Assembly (NCBI RefSeq): GCF_047675955.1
Contig: NW_027327637.1
Coordinates: 124,001-188,000, forward strand
Length of the DNA stretch: 64,000 bases
Direction: 5' to 3'
Source: Chlorocebus sabaeus
Taxonomy: Eukaryota; Chordata; Mammalia; Primates; Cercopithecidae
Shown: piece after piece, positions 21,001-34,600 of the stretch
Numbering within the stretch: the first letter of the stretch is position 1
Layout of the letters: each line of letters starts with the position of its first letter
Made by a program: the position numbers and the translations under genes
Notes under the pieces: model-generated
What the model was told of the DNA's origin: nothing
The model's database searches: none
Seen by the model: the letters and a program-made list of their open reading frames with translations, nothing else

Positions 21001-24000
21001 CACAGAGTTACATCTTTCCCTTCAAGAAGCCTTTCGCTAAGGCTGTTCTTGTGGAATTGGCAAAGGGATATTTGGAAGCCCATAGAGGGCTATGGTGAAA
21101 AAGGAAATATCTTCCGTTCAAAACTGGAAAGAAGCTTTCTGAGAAACTGCTCTGTGTTCTGTTAATTCATCTCACAGAGTTACATCTTTCCCTTCAAGAA
21201 GCCTTTCGCTAAGGCTGTTCTTGTGGAATTGGCAAAGGGATATTTGGAAGCCCATAGAGGGCTATGGAGAAAAAGGAAATATCTTCCGTTCAAAACTGGA
21301 AAGAAGCTTTCTGAGAAACTGCTCTGTGTTCTGTTAATTCATCTCACAGAGTTACATCTTTCCCTTCAAGAAGCCTTTCGCTAAGGCTGTTCTTGTGGAA
21401 TTGGCAAAGGGATATTTGGAAGCCCATAGAGGGCTATGGTGAAAAAGGAAATATCTTCCGTTCAAAACTGGAAAGAAGCTTTCTGAGAAACTGCTCTGTG
21501 TTCTGTTAATTCATCTCACAGAGTTACATCTTTCCCTTCAAGAAGCCTTTCGCTAAGGCTGTTCTTGTGGAATTGGCAAAGGGATATTTGGAAGCCCATA
21601 GAGGGCTATGGAGAAAAAGGAAATATCTTCCGTTCAAAACTGGAAAGAAGCTTTCTGAGAAACTGCTCTGTGTTCTGTTAATTCATCTCACAGAGTTACA
21701 TCTTTCCCTTCAAGAAGCCTTTCGCTAAGGCTGTTCTTGTGGAATTGGCAAAGGGATATTTGGAAGCCCATAGAGGGCTATGGTGAAAAAGGAAATATCT
21801 TCCGTTCAAAACTGGAAAGAAGCTTTCTGAGAAACTGCTCTGTGTTCTGTTAATTCATTTCACAGAGTTACATCTTTAACTTCAAGAAGCCTTTCGCTAA
21901 GGCTGTTCTTGTGGAATTGGCAAAGGGATATTTGGAAGCCCATAGAGGGCTATGGAGAAAAAGGAAATATCTTCCGTTCAAAACTGGAAAGAAGCTTTCT
22001 GAGAAACTGTTCTATGTTCTGTTAATTCATCTCACAGAGTTACATCTTTCCCTTCAAGAAGCCTTTCGCTTAGGCTGTTCTTGTGGAATTGACAAAGGGA
22101 TATTTGGAAGCCCATAGAGGGCTATGGTGAAAAAGGAAATATCTTTCGTTCAAAACTGGAAAGAAGCTTTCTGAGAAACTGCTCTGTGTTCTGTTAATTC
22201 ATCTCACAGAGTTACATCTTTCCCTTCAAGAAGCCTTTCGCTAAGCCTGTTCTTGTGGAATTGGCAAAGGGATATTTGGAAGCCCATAGAGGGCTACGGT
22301 GAAAAAGGAAATATCTTCCGTTCAAAACTGGAAAGAAGCTTTCTGAGAAACTGCTCTGTGTTCTGTTAATTCATCTCACAGAGTTACATCTTTCCCTTCA
22401 AGAAGCCTTTCGCTAAGCCTGTTCTTGTGGAATTGGCAAAGGGATATTTGGAAGCCCATAGAGGGCTATGGTGAAAAAGGAAATATCTTCCGTTCAAAAC
22501 TGGAGAGAAGCTTTCTGAGAAACTGCTCTGTGTTCTGTTAATTCATCTCCCAGAGTTACATCTTTCCCTTCAAGAAGCCTTTCGCTAAGGCTGTTCTTGT
22601 GGAATTGGCAAAAGGATATTTGGAAGCCCATACAGGGCTATGGTGAAAAAGGAAATATCTTCCGTTCAAAACTGGAAAGAAGCTTTCTGAGAAACTGCTC
22701 TGGGTTCTGTTAATTCATCTCACAGAGTTACATCTTTCCCTTCAAGAAGCCTTTCGCTAAGGCTGTTCTTGTGGAATTGGCAAAGGGATATTTGGAAGCC
22801 CATAGATGGCTATGGTGAAAAAGGAAATATCTTCCGTTCAAAACTGGAAAGAAGCTTTCTGAGAAACTGTTCTGTGTTCTGTTAATTCATCTCACAGAGT
22901 TACATCTTTAACTTCAAGAAGCCTTTCGCTAAGGCTGTTCTTGTGGAATTGGCAAAGGGATATTTGGAAGCCCATAGAGGGCTATGGTGAAAAAGGAAAT
23001 ATCTTCCGTTCAAAACTGGAAAGAAGCTTTCTGAGAAACTGCTCTGTGTTCTGTTAATTCATCTCACAGAGTTACATCTTTAACTTCAAGAAGCCTTTCG
23101 CTAAGGCTGTTCTTGTGGAATTGGCAAAGGGATATTTGGAAGCCCATAGAGGGCTATGGAGAAAAAGGAAATATCTTCCGTTCAAAAGTGGAAAGAAGCT
23201 TTCTGAGAAACTGCTCTGTGTTCTGTTAATTCATATCACAGAGTTACATCTTTCCCTTCAAGAAGCCTTTCGCTAAGGCTGTTCTTGTGGAATTGGCAAA
23301 GGCATATTTGGAACCCCATAGAGGGCTATGGTGAAAAAGGAAATATCTTCCGTTCAAAACTGGAAAGAAGCTTTCTGAGAAACTGCTCTGTGTTCTGTTA
23401 ATTCATCTCACAGAGTTACATCTTTAACTTCAAGAAGCCTTTCGCTAAGGCTGTTCTTGTGGAATTGGCAAACGGATATTTGGAAGCCCATAGAGGGCTA
23501 TGGAGAAAAAGGAAATATCTTCCGTTCAACACTGGAAAGAAGCTTTCTGAGAAACTGCTCTGTGTTCTGTTAATTCATCTCACAGAGTTACATCTTTCCC
23601 TTCAAGAAGCCTTTCGCTAAGGCTGTTCTTGTGGAATTGGCAAAGGGATATTTGGAAGCCCATAGAGGGCTATGGAGAAAAAGGAAATATCTTCCGTTCA
23701 AAACTGGAAAGAAGCTTTCTGAGAAACTGTTCTATGTTCTGTTAATTCATCTCACAGAGTTACATCTTTCCCTTCAAGAAGCCTTTCGCTAAGGGTGTTC
23801 TTGTGGAATTGGCAAAGGGATATTTGGAAGCCCATAGAGGGCTATGGTGAAAAAGGAAATATCTTCCGTTCAAAACTGGAAAGAAGCTTTCTGAGAAACT
23901 GCTCTGTGTTCTGTTAATTCATCTCACAGAGTTACATCTATCCTTTCAAGAAGCCTTTCGCTAAGGCTGTTCTTGTGGAATTGGCAAAGCGATATTTGGA

Positions 24001-24439
24001 ACCCCTAGAGGGCTATGGTGAAAAAGGAAACATCTTCCGTTCAAAACTGGAAAGAAGCTTTCTGAGAAACTGCTCTGTGTTCTGTTAATTCATCTCACAG
24101 AGTTACATCTTTCCCTTCAAGAAGCCTTTCGCTAAGGCTGTTCTTGTGGAATTGGCAAAGGGATATTTGGAAGCCCATAGAGGGCTATGGTGAAAAAGGA
24201 AATATCTTCCGTTCAAAACTGGAGAGAAGCTTTCTGAGAAACTGCTCTGTGTTCTGTTAATTCATCTCACAGAGTTACATCTTTACCTTCAAGAAGCCTT
24301 TCGCTAAGGCTGTTCTTGTGGAATTCGCAAAAGGATATTTGGAAGCCCATACAGGGCTATGGTGAAAAAGGAAATATCTTCCGTTCAAAACTGGAAAGAA
24401 GCTTTCTGAGAAACTGCTCTGTGTTCTGTTAATTCGTCT
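18062..24439 (+). repeat. Mixed monomer segment
   Basis: Ordinary 172-bp monomers without gene or foreign sequence. Two identical-type double-monomer variants (GGAGAAAAAGG, then TGTTCTATG, then CGCTTAGGCTG) start at 18817 and 21911, 18 monomers apart. A GGAACAGG / TTCAGGAAGCC / ACCCCTAG series at about 20,540-20,913 repeats the marker order of the 17-mer without the 12-bp duplication. The part 23,085-24,220 is nearly the same as 7,060-8,195. One-base-short monomers lie at 19531, 20906 and 24001. Confidence 0.8.
24321..24326. other. EcoRI site (GAATTC) arising from a point change
   Basis: GTGGAATTGGC of the consensus is here GTGGAATTCGC, making a true EcoRI site where the array normally has only GAATTG. 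I noticed no other copy of this change, so it is a private mark of this monomer. Confidence 0.75.
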
Positions 24440-27400
24440 CACAGAGTTACATCTTTCCCTTCAAGAAGCCTTTCGCTAAAGCTGTTCTTGTGGAATTGGC
24501 AAAGGGATATTTGGAAGCCCATAGAGGGCTATGGTGAAAAAGGAAATATCTTCCGTTCAAAACTGGAAAGAAGCTTTCTGAGAAACTGCTCTGTGTTCTG
24601 TTAATTCATCTCACAGAGTTACATCTTTAACTTCAAGAAGCCTTTCGCTAAGGCTGTTCTTGTGGAATTGGCAAAGGGATATTTGGAAGCCCATAGAGGG
24701 CTATGGAGAAAAAGGAAATATCTTCCGTTCAAAACTGGAAAGAAGCTTTCTGAGAAACTGCTCTGTGTTCTGTTAATTCATCTCACAGAGTTACATCTTT
24801 CCCTTCAAGAAGCCTTTCGCTAAGGCTGTTCTTGTGGAATTGGCAAAGGGATATTTGGAAGCCCAGAGAAGGCTATGGTGAAAAAGGAAATATCTTCCGT
24901 TCAAAACTGGAAAGAAGCTTTCTGAGAAACTGCTCTGTGTTCTGTTAATTCATCTCACAGAGTTACATCTTTCCCTTCAAGAAGCCTTTCGCTAAGCCTG
25001 TTCTTGTGGAATTGGCAAAGGGATATTTGGAAGCCCATAGAGGGCTATGGTGAAAAAGGAAATATCTTCCGTTGAAAACTGGAATGAAGCTTTCTGAGAA
25101 ACTGCTCTGTGTTCTGTTAATTCGTCTCACAGAGTTACATCTTTACCTTCAAGAAGCCTTTCGCTAAGGCTGTTCTTGTGGAATTGGCAAAGGGATATTT
25201 GGAAGCCCATAGAGGGCTATGGTGAAAAAGGAAATATCTTCCGTTCAAAACTGGAAAGAAGCTTTCTGAGAAACTGCTCTGTGTTCTGTTAATTCATCTC
25301 GCAGAGTTACATCTTTCCCTTCAAGAAGTCTTTCGCTAAGGCTGTTCTTGTGGAATTGGCAAAGGGATATTTGGAAGCCCATAGAGGGCTATGGTGAAAA
25401 AGGAAATATCTTCCGTTCAAAACTGGAAAGAAGCTTTCTGAGAAACTGCTCTGTGTTCTGTTAATTCATCTCACAGAGTTACATCTTTAACTTCAAGAAG
25501 CCTTTCGCTAAGGCTGTTCATGTGGAACAGGCAAAGGGATATTTGGAAGCCCATAGAGGGCTATGTTGAAAAAGGAAATATCTTCCGTTCAAACCTGGAA
25601 AGAAGCTTTGTGAGAAACTGCTCTGTGTTCTGTTAATTCATCTCACAGAGTTACATCTTTCCCTTCAAGAAGCCTTTCGCTAAGGCTGTTCTTGTGGAAT
25701 TGGCAAAGGGATATTTGGAAGCCCATAGAGGGCTATGGTGAAAAAGGAAATATCTTCCGTTCAAAACTGGAAAGAAGCTTTCTGAGAAACTGCTCTGTGT
25801 TCTGTTAATTCATCTCACAGAGTTACATCTTTAACTTCAAGAAGCCTTTCGCTAAGGCTGTTCTTGTGTAATTGGCAAAGGGATATTTGGAAGCCCGTAG
25901 AGGGCTATGGTGAAAAAGGAAATATCTTCCGTTCAAAACTGGAAAGAAGCTTTCTGAGAAACTGCTCTGTGTTCTGTTAATTCATCTCACAGAGTTACAT
26001 CTTTCCCTTCAAGAAGCCTTTCGCTAAGGCTGTTCTTGTGGAATTGGCAAAGGGATATTTGGAAGCCCATAGAGGGCTATGGAGAAAAAGGAAATATCTT
26101 CCGTTCAAAAGTGGAAAGAAGCTTTCTGAGAAACTGCTCTGTGTTCTGTTAATTCATCTCACAGAGTTACATCTTTCCCTTCAAGAAGCCTTTCGCTAAG
26201 GCTGTTCTTGTGGAATTTGCAAAGGGATATTTGGAAGCCCATAGAGGGCTATGGAGAAAAAGGAAATATCTTCCGTTCAAAAGTGGAAAGAAGCTTTCTG
26301 AGAAACTGCTCTGTGTTCTGTTAATTCATCTCACAGAGTTACATCTTTCCCTTCAAGAAGCCTTTCGCTAAGGCTGTTCTTGTGGAATTGGCAAAGGGAT
26401 ATTTGGAAGCCCATAGAGGGCTATGGAGAAAAAGGAAATATCTTCCGTTCAAAACTGGAAAGAAGCTTTCTGAGAAACTGTTCTATGTTCTCTTAATTCA
26501 TCTCACAGAGTTACATCTTTCCCTTCAAGAAGCCTTTCGCTAAGGCTGTTCTTGTGGAATTGGCAAAGGGATATTTGGAAGCCCATAGAGGGCTATGGTG
26601 AAAAAGGAAATATCTTCCGTTCAAAACTGGAAAGAAGCTTTCTGAGAAACTCCTCTGTGTTCTGTTAATTCATCTCACAGAGTTACATCTTTAACTTCAA
26701 GAAGCCTTTCGCTAAGGCTGTTCTTGTGGAATTGGCAAAGGGATATTTGGAAGCCCTTAGAGGGCTATGGAGAAAAAGGAAATATCTTCCGTTCAAAACT
26801 GGAAAGAAGCTTTCTGAGAAACTGTTCTATGTTCTGTTAATTCATCTCACAGAGTTACATCTTTCCCTTCAAGAAGCCTTTCGCTAAGGCTGTTCTTGTG
26901 GAATTGGCAAAGGGATATTTGGAAGCCCATAGAGGGCTATGGTGAAAAAGGAAATATCTTCCGTTCAAAACTGGAAAGAAGCTTTCTGAGAAACTGCTCT
27001 GTGTTCTGTTAATTCATCTCACAGAGTTACATCTTTCCCTTCAAGAAGCCTTTCGCTAAGCCTGTTCTTGTGGAATTGGCAAAGGGATATTTGGAAGCCC
27101 ATAGAGGGCTATGGTGAAAAAGGAAATATCTTCCGTTCAAAACTGGAGAGAATCTTTCTGAGAAACTGCTCTGTGTTCTGTTTATTCATCTCCCAGAGTT
27201 ACATCTTTACCTTCAAGAAGCCTTTCGCTAAGGCTGTTCTTGTGGAATTGGCAAAAGGATATTTGGAAGCCCATACAGGGCTAGGGTGAAAAAGGAAATA
27301 TCTTCCGTTCAAAACTGGAAAGAAGCTTTCTGAGAAACTGCTCTGTGTTCTGTTAATTCATCTCACAGAGTTACATCTTTCCCTTCAAGAAGCCTTTCGC

Positions 27401-28051
27401 TAAGGCTGTTCTTGTGGAATTGGCAAAGGGATATTTGGAAGCCCATAGAGGGCTATGGTGAAAAAGGAAATATCTTCCGTTCAAAACTGGAGAGAAGCAT
27501 TCTGAGAAACTGTTCTATGTTCTGTTAATTCATCTCACAGAGTTACATCTTTCCCTTCAAGAAGCCTTTCGCTAAGGCTGTTCTTGTGGAATTGGCAAAG
27601 GGATATTTGGAAGCCCATAGAGGGCTATGGTGAAAAAGGAAATATCTTCCGTTCAAAACTGGAAAGAAGCTTTCTGAGAAACTGCTCTGTGTTCTGTTAA
27701 TTCATCTCACAGAGTTACATCTTTAACTTCAAGAAGCCTTTCGCTAAGGCTGTTCTTGTGGAATTGGCAAAGGGATATTTGGAAGCCCATAGAGGGCTAT
27801 GTTGAAAAAGGAAATATCTTCCGTTCAAAACTGGAAAGAAGCTTTCTGAGAAACTGCTCTGTGTTCTGTTAATTCATCTCACAGAGTTACATCTTTCCCT
27901 TCAAGAAGCCTTTCGCTAAGGCTGTTCTTGTGGAATTGGCAAAGGGATATTTGGAAGCCCATAGAGGGCTATGGAGAAAAAGGAAATATCTTCCGTTCAA
28001 AACTGGAAAGAAGCTTTCTGAGAAACTGCTCTGTGTTCTGTTAATTCATCT
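24440..28051 (+). repeat. 21-mer unit, copy 1 (3,612 bp)
   Basis: Rare variants here recur exactly 3,612 bp (21 x 172) downstream: CGCTAAAGCTG (24474), GTTGAAAACTGGAATG (25071), CATGTGGAACAGG (25519), AGCTTTGTGAG (near 25610), GGAATTTGC (26212), TTCTCTTAATTC (26489), AACTCCTCTG (26649), CTGTTTATTC (27179) and CTAGGGTG (27281). The left boundary lies between 24,435 (CGTCTC, not shared) and 24,474. Confidence 0.9.
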
Positions 28052-31000
28052 CACAGAGTTACATCTTTCCCTTCAAGAAGCCTTTCGCTAAAGCTGTTCT
28101 TGTGGAATTGGCAAAGGGATATTTGGAAGCCCATAGAGGGCTATGGTGAAAAAGGAAATATCTTCCGTTCAAAACTGGAAAGAAGCTTTCTGAGAAACTG
28201 CTCTGTGTTCTGTTAATTCATCTCACAGAGTTACATCTTTAACTTCAAGAAGCCTTTCGCTAAGGCTGTTCTTGTGGAATTGGCAAAGGGATATTTGGAA
28301 GCCCATAGAGGGCTATGGAGAAAAAGGAAATATCTTCCGTTCAAAACTGGAAAGAAGCTTTCTGAGAAACTGCTCTGTGTTCTGTTAATTCATCTCACAG
28401 AGTTACATCTTTCCCTTCAAGAAGCCTTTCGCTAAGGCTGTTCTTGTGGAATTGGCAAAGGGATATTTGGAAGCCCATAGAAGGCTATGGTGAAAAAGGA
28501 AATATCTTCCGTTCAAAACTGGAAAGAAGCTTTCTGAGAAACTGCTCTGTGTTCTGTTAATTCATCTCACAGAGTTACATCTTTCCCTTCAAGAAGCCTT
28601 TCGCTAAGCCTGTTCTTGTGGAATTGGCAAAGGGATATTTGGAAGCCCATAGAGGGCTATGGTGAAAAAGGAAATATCTTCCGTTGAAAACTGGAATGAA
28701 GCTTTCTGAGAAACTGCTCTGTGTTCTGTTAATTCGTCTCACAGAGTTACATCTTTACCTTCAAGAAGCCTTTCGCTAAGGCTGTTCTTGTGGAATTGGC
28801 AAAGGGATATTTGGAAGCCCATAGAGGGCTATGGTGAAAAAGGAAATATCTTCCGTTCAAAACTGGAAAGAAGCTTTCTGAGAAACTGCTCTGTGTTCTG
28901 TTAATTCATCTCGCAGAGTTACATCTTTCCCTTCAAGAAGTCTTTCGCTAAGGCTGTTCTTGTGGAATTGGCAAAGGGATATTTGGAAGCCCATAGAGGG
29001 CTATGGTGAAAAAGGAAATATCTTCCGTTCAAAACTGGAAAGAAGCTTTCTGAGAAACTGCTCTGTGTTCTGTTAATTCATCTCACAGAGTTACATCTTT
29101 AACTTCAAGAAGCCTTTCGCTAAGGCTGTTCATGTGGAACAGGCAAAGGGATATTTGGAAGCCCATAGAGGGCTATGTTGAAAAAGGAAATATCTTCCGT
29201 TCAAACCTGGAAAGAAGCTTTGTGAGAAACTGCTCTGTGTTCTGTTAATTCATCTCACAGAGTTACATCTTTCCCTTCAAGAAGCCTTTCGCTAAGGCTG
29301 TTCTTGTGGAATTGGCAAAGGGATATTTGGAAGCCCATAGAGGGCTATGGTGAAAAAGGAAATATCTTCCGTTCAAAACTGGAAAGAAGCTTTCTGAGAA
29401 ACTGCTCTGTGTTCTGTTAATTCATCTCACAGAGTTACATCTTTAACTTCAAGAAGCCTTTCGCTAAGGCTGTTCTTGTGGAATTGGCAAAGGGATATTT
29501 GGAAGCCCATAGAGGGCTATGGTGAAAAAGGAAATATCTTCCGTTCAAAACTGGAAAGAAGCTTTCTGAGAAACTGCTCTGTGTTCTGTTAATTCATCTC
29601 ACAGAGTTACATCTTTCCCTTCAAGAAGCCTTTCGCTAAGGCTGTTCTTGTGGAATTGGCAAAGGGATATTTGGAAGCCCATAGAGGGCTATGGAGAAAA
29701 AGGAAATATCTTCCGTTCAAAAGTGGAAAGAAGCTTTCTGAGAAACTGCTCTGTGTTCTGTTAATTCATCTCACAGAGTTACATCTTTCCCTTCAAGAAG
29801 CCTTTCGCTAAGGCTGTTCTTGTGGAATTTGCAAAGGGATATTTGGAAGCCCATAGAGGGCTATGGAGAAAAAGGAAATATCTTCCGTTCAAAAGTGGAA
29901 AGAAGCTTTCTGAGAAACTGCTCTGTGTTCTGTTAATTCATCTCACAGAGTTACATCTTTCCCTTCAAGAAGCCTTTCGCTAAGGCTGTTCTTGTGGAAT
30001 TGGCAAAGGGATATTTGGAAGCCCATAGAGGGCTATGGAGAAAAAGGAAATATCTTCCGTTCAAAACTGGAAAGAAGCTTTCTGAGAAACTGTTCTATGT
30101 TCTCTTAATTCATCTCACAGAGTTACATCTTTCCCTTCAAGAAGCCTTTCGCTAAGGCTGTTCTTGTGGAATTGGCAAAGGGATATTTGGAAGCCCATAG
30201 AGGGCTATGGTGAAAAAGGAAATATCTTCCGTTCAAAACTGGAAAGAAGCTTTCTGAGAAACTCCTCTGTGTTCTGTTAATTCATCTCACAGAGTTACAT
30301 CTTTAACTTCAAGAAGCCTTTCGCTAAGGCTGTTCTTGTGGAATTGGCAAAGGGATATTTGGAAGCCCTTAGAGGGCTATGGAGAAAAAGGAAATATCTT
30401 CCGTTCAAAACTGGAAAGAAGCTTTCTGAGAAACTGTTCTATGTTCTGTTAATTCATCTCACAGAGTTACATCTTTCCCTTCAAGAAGCCTTTCGCTAAG
30501 GCTGTTCTTGTGGAATTGGCAAAGGGATATTTGGAAGCCCATAGAGGGCTATGGTGAAAAAGGAAATATCTTCCGTTCAAAACTGGAAAGAAGCTTTCTG
30601 AGAAACTGCTCTGTGTTCTGTTAATTCATCTCACAGAGTTACATCTTTCCCTTCAAGAAGCCTTTCGCTAAGCCTGTTCTTGTGGAATTGGCAAAGGGAT
30701 ATTTGGAAGCCCATAGAGGGCTATGGTGAAAAAGGAAATATCTTCCGTTCAAAACTGGAGAGAAGCTTTCTGAGAAACTGCTGTGTGTTCTGTTTATTCA
30801 TCTCCCAGAGTTACATCTTTACCTTCAAGAAGCCTTTCGCTAAGGCTGTTCTTGTGGAATTGGCAAAAGGATATTTGGAAGCCCATACAGGGCTAGGGTG
30901 AAAAAGGAAATATCTTCCGTTCAAAAGTGGAAAGAAGCTTTCTGAGAAACTGCTCTGTGTTCTGTTAATTCATCTCACAGAGTTACATCTTTCCCTTCAA

Positions 31001-31600
31001 GAAGCCTTTCGCTAAGGCTGTCCTTGTGGAATTGGCAAAGGGATATTTGGAAGCCCATAGAGGGCTATGGTGAAAAAGGAAATATCTTCCGTTCAAAACT
31101 GGAGAGAAGCTTTCTGAGAAACTGTTCTATGTTCTGTTAATTCATCTCACAGAGTTACATCTTTCCCTTCAAGAAGCCTTTCGCTAAGGCTGTTCTTGTG
31201 GAATTGGCAAAGGGATATTTGGAAGCCCATAGAGGGCTATGGTGAAAAAGGAAATATCTTCCGTTCAAAACTGGAAAGAAGCTTTCTGAGAAACTGCTCT
31301 GTGTTCTGTTAATTCATCTCACAGAGTTACATCTTTAACTTCAAGAAGCCTTTCGCTAAGGCTGTTCTTGTGGAATTGGCAAAGGGATATTTGGAAGCCC
31401 ATAGAGGGCTATGTTGAAAAAGGAAATATCTTCCGTTCAAAACTGGAAAGAAGCTTTCTGAGAAACTGCTCTGTGTTCTGTTAATTCATCTCACAGAGTT
31501 ACATCTTTCCCTTCAAGAAGCCTTTCGCTAAGGCTGTTCTTGTGGAATTGGCAAAGGGATATTTGGAAGCCCATAGAGGGCTATGGTGAAAAAGGAAATA
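28052..31600 (+). repeat. 21-mer unit, copy 2 (nearly full length)
   Basis: This is the downstream partner, with the same series at 28086, 28683, 29131, about 29222, 29824, 30101, 30261, 30791 and 30893. Agreement stops near 31,583, where copy 1 has GGAGAAAAAGG and this copy GGTGAAAAAGG, so the second unit is short by less than one monomer. Only scattered single-base differences were seen, for example 25869 TGTA versus TGGA, 27155 AATC versus AAGC, 27171 CTCT versus CTGT and 27500 CAT versus CTT. Confidence 0.88.
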
Positions 31601-34600
31601 TCTTCCGTTCAAAACTGGAAAGAAGCTTTCTGAGAAACTGCTCTGTGTTCTGTTAATTCATCTCAAAGAGTTACATCTTTCCCTTCAAGAAGCCTTTCTC
31701 TAAGGCTGTTGTTGTGGAATTGGCAAAGGGATATTTGGAAGCCCATAGAGGGCTATGGTGAAAAAGGAAATATCTTCCGTTCAAAACTGGAAAGAAGCTT
31801 TCTGAGAAACTGCTCTGTGTTCTGTTAATTCATCTCACAGAGTTACATCTTTAACTTCAAGAAGCCTTTCGCTAAGGCTGTTCTTGTGGAATTGGCAAAG
31901 GGATATTTGGAAGCCCATAGAGGGCTATGGAGAAAAAGGAAATATCTTCCGTTCAAAACTGGAAAGAAGCTTTCTGAGAAACTGTTCTATGTTCTGTTAA
32001 TTCATCTCACAGAGTTACATCTTTCCCTTCAAGAAGCCTTTCGCTTAGGCTGTTCTTGTGGAATTGGCAAAGGGATATTTGGAAGCCCATAGAGGGCTAT
32101 GGTGAAAAAGGAAATATCTTCCGTTCAAAACTGGAAAGAAGCTTTCTGAGAAACTGCTCTGTGTTCTGTTAATTCATCTCACAGAGTTACATCTTTCCCT
32201 TCAAGAAGCCTTTCGCTAAGGCTGTTCTTGTGCAATTGGCAAATTGTTATTTGGAAGCCCATAGAGGGCTATGTTGAAAAAGGAAATATCTTCCGTTCAA
32301 AACTGGAAGGAAGCTTTCTGAGAAACTGCTCTGTGTTCTGTTAATTCATCTCAACGAGTTACATCTTTCCCTTCAAGAAGCCTTTCGCTTAGGCTGTTCT
32401 TGTGGAATTGGCAAAGGGATATTTGGAAGCCCATTGAGGGCTATGTTGAAAAAGGAAATATCTTCCGTTCAAAACTGGAAAGAAGCTTTCTGAGAAACTG
32501 CTCTGTGTTCTGTTAATTCATCTCACAGAGTTACATCTTTCCCTTCAAGAAGCCTTTCGCTAAGGCTGTTCTTGTGGAATTGGCAAAGGGATATTTGGAA
32601 GCCCATAGAGGGCTATGGTGAAAAAGGAAATATCTTCCGTTCAAAACTGGAAAGAAGCTTTCTGAGAAACTGCTCTGTGTTCTGTTAATTCATCTCACAG
32701 AGTTACATCTTTCCCTTCAAGAAGCCTTTCGCTAAGGCTGTTCTTGTGGAATTGGCAAAGGGATATTTGGAAGCCCATAGAGGGCTATGGTGAAAAAGGA
32801 AATATCTTCCGTTCAAAACTGGAAAGAAGCTTTCTGAGAAACTGCTCTGTGTTCTGTTAATTCATCTCACAGAGTTACATCTTTCCCTTCAAGAAGCCTT
32901 TCGCTAAGGCTGTTCTTGTGGAATTGGCAGAGGGATATTTGGAAGCCCATAGAGGGCTATGGTGAAAAAGGAAATATCTTCCGTTCAAAACTGGAAAGAA
33001 GCTTTCTGAGAAACTGCTCTGTGTTCTGTTAATTCATCTCACAGAGTTACATCTTTCCCTTCAAGAAGCCTTTCGCTAAGCCTGTTCTTGTGGAATTGGC
33101 AAAGGGATATTTGGAAGCCCATAGAGGGCTATGGTGAAAAAGGAAATATCTTCCGTTCAAAACTGGAGAGAAGCTTTCTGAGAAACTGTTCTATGTTCTG
33201 TTAATTAATCTCACAGAGTTACATCTTTCCCTTCAAGAAGCCTTTCGCTAAGGCTGTTCTTGTGGAATTGGCAAAGGGATATTTGGAAGCCCATAGAGGG
33301 CTATGGTGAAAAAGGAAATATCTTCCGTTCAAAACTGGAAAGAAGCTTTCTGAGAAACTGCTCTGTGTTCTGTTAATTCATCTCACAGAGTTACATCTTT
33401 AACTTCAAGAAGCCTTTCGCTAACGCTGTTCTTGTGGAATTGGCAAAGGGATATTTGGAAGCCCATAGAGGGCTTTGGTGAAAAAGGAAATATCTTCCGT
33501 TCAAAACTGGAAAGAAGCTTTCTGAGAAACTGCTCTGTGTTCTGTTAATTCATCTCACAGAGTTACATCTTTCCCTTCAAGAAGTCTTTCGCTAAGGCTG
33601 TTCTTGTGGAATTGGCAAAGGGATATTTGGAAGCCCATAGAGGGCTTTGGAGAAAAAGGAAATATCTTCCGTTCAAAACTGGAAAGAAGCTTTCTGAGAA
33701 ACTGCTCTGTGTTCTGTTAATTCATCTCACAGAGTTACATCTTTCCCTTCAAGAAGCCTTTCGCTAAGGCTGTTCTTGTGGAATTGGCAAAGGGATATTT
33801 GGAAGCCCATAGAGGGCTATGGTGAAAAAGGAAATATCTTCCGTTCAAAACTGGAAAGAAGCTTTCTGAGAAACTGCTCTGTGTTCTGTTAATTCATCTC
33901 ACAGAGTTACATCTTTAACTTCAAGAAGCCTTTCGCTAAGGCTGTTCTTGTGGAATTGGCAAAGGGATATTTGGAAGCCCATAGAGGGCTATGGAGAAAA
34001 AGGAAATATCTTCCGTTCAAAACTGGAAAGAAGCTTTCTGAGAAACTGTTCTATGTTCTGTTAATTCATCTCACAGAGTTACATCTTTCCCTTCAAGAAG
34101 CCTTTCGCTTAGGCTGTTCTTGTGGAATTGGCAAAGGGATATTTGGAAGCCCATAGAGGGCTATGGTGAAAAAGGAAATATCTTTCGTTCAAAACTGGAA
34201 AGAAGCTTTCTGAGAAACTGCTCTGTGTTCTGTTAATTCATCTCACAGAATTACATCTTTCCCTTCAAGAAGCCTTTCGCTAAGGCTGTTCTTGTGGAAT
34301 TGGCAAAGGGATATTTGGAAGCCCATAGAGGGCTATGGTGAAAAAGGAAATATCTTCCGTTCAAAACTGGAAAGAAGCTTTCTGAGAAACTGCTCTGTGT
34401 TCTGTTAATTCATCTCACAGAGTTACATCTATCCTTTCAAGAAGCCTTTCGCTAACGCTGTTCTTGTGGAATTGGCAAAGGGATATTTGGAAGTCCATAG
34501 AGGGCTATGGTGAAAAAGGAAATATCTTCCGTTCAAAACTGGAAAGAAGCTTTCTGAGAAACTGCTCTGTGTTCTGTTAATTCATCTCACAGAGTTACAT

